A stretch of 9,256 nucleotides of DNA from Bacteroidales bacterium UBA6248 (GTDB lineage: Bacteria; Bacteroidota; Bacteroidia; Bacteroidales; Lentimicrobiaceae): contig DJVU01000019.1 in assembly GCA_002441345.1 (NCBI GenBank), positions 1,586 through 10,841 on the forward strand, in the 5' to 3' direction. The notes under the pieces were generated by a model. That model worked only from the letters and a program-made list of their open reading frames with translations, was not told where the DNA came from and made no database searches. This document shows, in pieces, positions 7,728 to 9,256 of this stretch; the first letter of the stretch is position 1; every line of letters starts with the position of its first letter. Position numbers and translations under genes: made by a program.

Positions 7728-8288
7728 TTACTTAAAGTGAAAGTTAATCTTGTATGTAGGGACAAACTTTGTGCCTTCAAACTGCACATCCGGTGAATAT
7801 TTTGCCATGAGATCAAGGCTAACCTTGTTCTTATACAGTTTAATGCCAATACCGGCAGAACCGTACCAGCTAAATTTATTATTACTCCAATCAGGCTCAG
7901 GCAATCCATCCTGATAATACTTCCCGAATTGATAGTATGTACAAGTCTCGACCAAAATACGCATTGGTCTGTCAGTAAGAAAAGCGTACCTTGCCAGAAG
8001 CCCGATATTGGTTCTGGAAGACTTATACCATCCATCATCATGCGAAGAATACATGCCGAAAACCTCAGTTCCTAAGGAAAGTTCCTTATAAACCTTTAGG
8101 CCATATCTGATAGCAAATACTTTACTGTTATACCTGAGGTAACTGATATCTGCAATTTCGTATAGATATGGGTTCAATTGCAGCCCAACAAACTGGTGTT
8201 TTTCAAAAGTTACTGAAGAAACCGGGTTTTGAGAACACAGCCCTATCGGCAATAATAAGGAAAGTGTGGTTAAAAATTTGAATTGCAT
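7728..8288 (-). CDS. Small secreted, probably outer-membrane beta-barrel protein
   Basis: I do not recognise a specific family. From the ATG at 8288 the product is 186 residues. It has a textbook signal peptide: MQFK, then the hydrophobic FLTTLSLLLPIGL, with cleavage near Cys-Ser-Gln. The mature part alternates polar and aromatic residues in short strands, such as QFVGLQLNPYLYEIADISYL, AIRYGLKVYKEL, NIGLLARYAFL, GSAGIGIKLY and the terminal KINFHFK, as expected for a small outer-membrane beta-barrel. An in-frame ATG at 8309 would add seven residues (MQSSWFL), which spoils the usual charged signal-peptide start; it remains possible because it lies 9 nt after the preceding stop. Coding on the same strand behind the interrupted lipoprotein gene suggests one transcript, ended by the 7691-7718 hairpin. 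The function is unknown. Confidence 0.82.
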   Translation of the reverse strand: MQFKFLTTLSLLLPIGLCSQNPVSSVTFEKHQFVGLQLNPYLYEIADISYLRYNSKVFAIRYGLKVYKELSLGTEVFGMYSSHDDGWYKSSRTNIGLLARYAFLTDRPMRILVETCTYYQFGKYYQDGLPEPDWSNNKFSWYGSAGIGIKLYKNKVSLDLMAKYSPDVQFEGTKFVPTYKINFHFK

Positions 8289-8318
8289 TAAAAACCAGGA
8301 AGATTGCATAATGTGAAA

Positions 8319-8906
8319 TTAATTTTTAGGGAACATTTCATTCTTTTCAATCTCGGCAACTTCACCATATCTTATTCCTTTGTGATGAATCTGACATGAA
8401 CTATAACCGAAGTCCACATCGTGCGTTGTAAGCAAGATTGTTCTTATAAAATCTGCTGCATTCTCAACTTCATCATAATTGCTTGGAATTGTTATTCTTG
8501 GATAAGAAGCACCTTCCTGATAATAGCCCTGGTTATTAGCTTGAATTATTGTATGAATTTTGGCTTGTACCCAAGCTTCAGACCAATGTTGCTGTTGCGA
8601 TGTTGTTCTACCTTCATAATAGTTCATACCATCAAAGTTATTAACATAAAGCCTTGCTACTATTCTTCTATCAGACCAACTTGGAAAATATACAGTCCTA
8701 TAACTATACATTCCTTTTGTACTTGAAAGATTAGTAGATGTATACACAATATCTGAATCATTCAAGGCTAAAGTTGTATTCATAATAATATCTAACTTTT
8801 CGACATTTTTTGTTGAAAAATTAAATTCCTCTGTCAAACGGTAAATTGTTTCACCAATCTGAAAGACACCACCTTTATTTACCAGGTGGCTTAATAGCGA
8901 AGCCAT
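8319..8906 (-). CDS. C-terminal part of the interrupted lipoprotein
   Basis: This 195-residue open segment starts at an ATG (8906) three codons past the in-frame TGA. It begins MASLLSHLVNKGGVFQIGET and has no signal peptide, so if expressed alone it would stay in the cytoplasm, unlike its parent. The ATG sits in a small hairpin (AAGCC GAT GGCTT), and only a weak GAGAAAAG precedes it, so independent initiation looks poor. The body is rich in Tyr, Asn and Ser, as in extracytoplasmic Bacteroidota proteins. It has two His-containing motifs, THDVDFGYSS and QIHHKGIRYG, near the C-terminus. No enzymatic motif is recognised. Confidence 0.6.
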   Translation of the reverse strand: MASLLSHLVNKGGVFQIGETIYRLTEEFNFSTKNVEKLDIIMNTTLALNDSDIVYTSTNLSSTKGMYSYRTVYFPSWSDRRIVARLYVNNFDGMNYYEGRTTSQQQHWSEAWVQAKIHTIIQANNQGYYQEGASYPRITIPSNYDEVENAADFIRTILLTTHDVDFGYSSCQIHHKGIRYGEVAEIEKNEMFPKN

Positions 8907-8915
8907 CGGCTTTTC

Positions 8916-9256
8916 TCAAAAGACCGAATTATCATCTAGAATTATTCTTTTGAAACAGTCGGGATTTATTGCTCTGTATTCATCAAAGTTATCTGGTTCA
9001 TTAATTCTCATTCCTTCGTAATAGACTTCCGAGAATGAAATGAAGCCAAACTTTCTGTTAAACTCGTAAATCAATTCGGGATTGATTTCGTTTTGTCTTA
9101 TCCAATCCAGATGTTGATTAAAAGTTGCAGTATCTTTAAAAAACAGATACCCGTTTTTTAACTGAATCCCGGAGTTTATTGTTCCTAAGCCGGTTGTTTC
9201 GCTGTCTTTCTTACAGCCAGCAAGTGTAACTGTTAGCACAAATAGCGCAAAAAAAA
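8916..9256 (-). CDS. N-terminal part of the interrupted lipoprotein (5' partial)
   Basis: This visible segment encodes the end of a signal peptide, lipobox LAGC and about 100 mature residues, ending ILDDNSVF before TGA. A GTG at 9239 could be called as a start, but it falls inside the hydrophobic signal core, and the frame stays open upstream of it to the window edge, so the true start is outside. If translation stops here, a short truncated lipoprotein would be exported. See the pseudogene entry for the case that this is half of one gene. Confidence 0.7.
   Translation of the reverse strand, partial: FFALFVLTVTLAGCKKDSETTGLGTINSGIQLKNGYLFFKDTATFNQHLDWIRQNEINPELIYEFNRKFGFISFSEVYYEGMRINEPDNFDEYRAINPDCFKRIILDDNSVF

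Larger units (their letters stand above)
8319..9256 (-). pseudogene. Lipoprotein gene interrupted by in-frame TGA, 5' end off window
   Basis: Two open stretches lie in one reading frame and are separated only by TGA (8916-8918) and the codons GAA AAG CCG. Joined, they give about 310 visible residues. The frame is open to the right edge and reads FFALFVLTVTLAGC, a signal peptide core and lipobox (LAGC), so the start codon lies beyond 9256. The mature N-terminus is CKKDSE. The upstream part contains NGYLFFKDTATFNQHLDWI and the downstream part contains GGVFQIGETIYRLTEEF. From memory, both motif types occur in order within single Bacteroidota lipoproteins of unknown function (possibly DUF4848-like), which supports one ancestral gene. 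The rest of the downstream frame is intact for 195 codons, so the stop is either recent, a sequencing or assembly error, or read through. Function is unknown. Neighbouring genes use TAA, and the HTCS uses TGA as a normal stop, which argues against TGA reassignment. Confidence 0.7.

Noticed and set aside
8880..8918. Selenocysteine insertion at the in-frame TGA
   Set aside because: The hairpin after the TGA is only 5 bp with a 3-nt loop and does not resemble a bacterial SECIS element. The protein looks like a non-enzymatic lipoprotein with no redox motif at the site.

Overview
The window looks like a piece of a Bacteroidota (Bacteroidetes) chromosome. The evidence is a one-component hybrid two-component system (HTCS) regulator, a TonB-dependent receptor with a carboxypeptidase-regulatory-like N-terminal domain, a DUF4249-type lipoprotein, and intergenic tracts of short G/A-rich repeats. 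Every gene I can support lies on the minus strand, so transcription runs from the right edge to the left.

Right end (about 7.7-9.26 kb): an A/T-rich block. It holds a lipoprotein gene whose 5' end lies beyond the window and whose reading frame is cut by a single in-frame TGA (8916-8918). A small secreted, probably outer-membrane beta-barrel protein follows (7728-8288). A 9-bp perfect stem-loop with a T-rich 3' side (7691-7718) sits just behind that gene and probably ends this transcription unit, or attenuates it.

Middle (4398-7677): a DUF4249 lipoprotein gene overlaps the start of a TonB-dependent receptor gene by 14 nt. The two are a recognised Bacteroidota pairing and very likely act together at the outer membrane, as a SusCD-like uptake or binding pair. 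The ligand cannot be read from the sequence.

Left (197-4228): a 1343-residue HTCS regulator, with periplasmic propeller repeats, a Y_Y_Y domain, a transmembrane helix, a histidine kinase, a receiver and an AraC-type DNA-binding domain. It lies 169 nt downstream of the receptor gene. HTCS proteins normally control neighbouring outer-membrane uptake genes, so the simplest model is that it senses a ligand brought in by the receptor/DUF4249 pair and adjusts their expression. No SusD, glycoside hydrolase, polysaccharide lyase or sulfatase gene is visible in the window. Positions 1-196 hold no gene, only tandem TCCTACT repeats, CTCAAC-type repeats and one small hairpin.

Most of the window is ordinary, well-formed Bacteroidota accessory content. 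The points most worth checking are the in-frame stop in the lipoprotein gene and the HTCS next to a DUF4249/receptor pair rather than a SusC/SusD pair.
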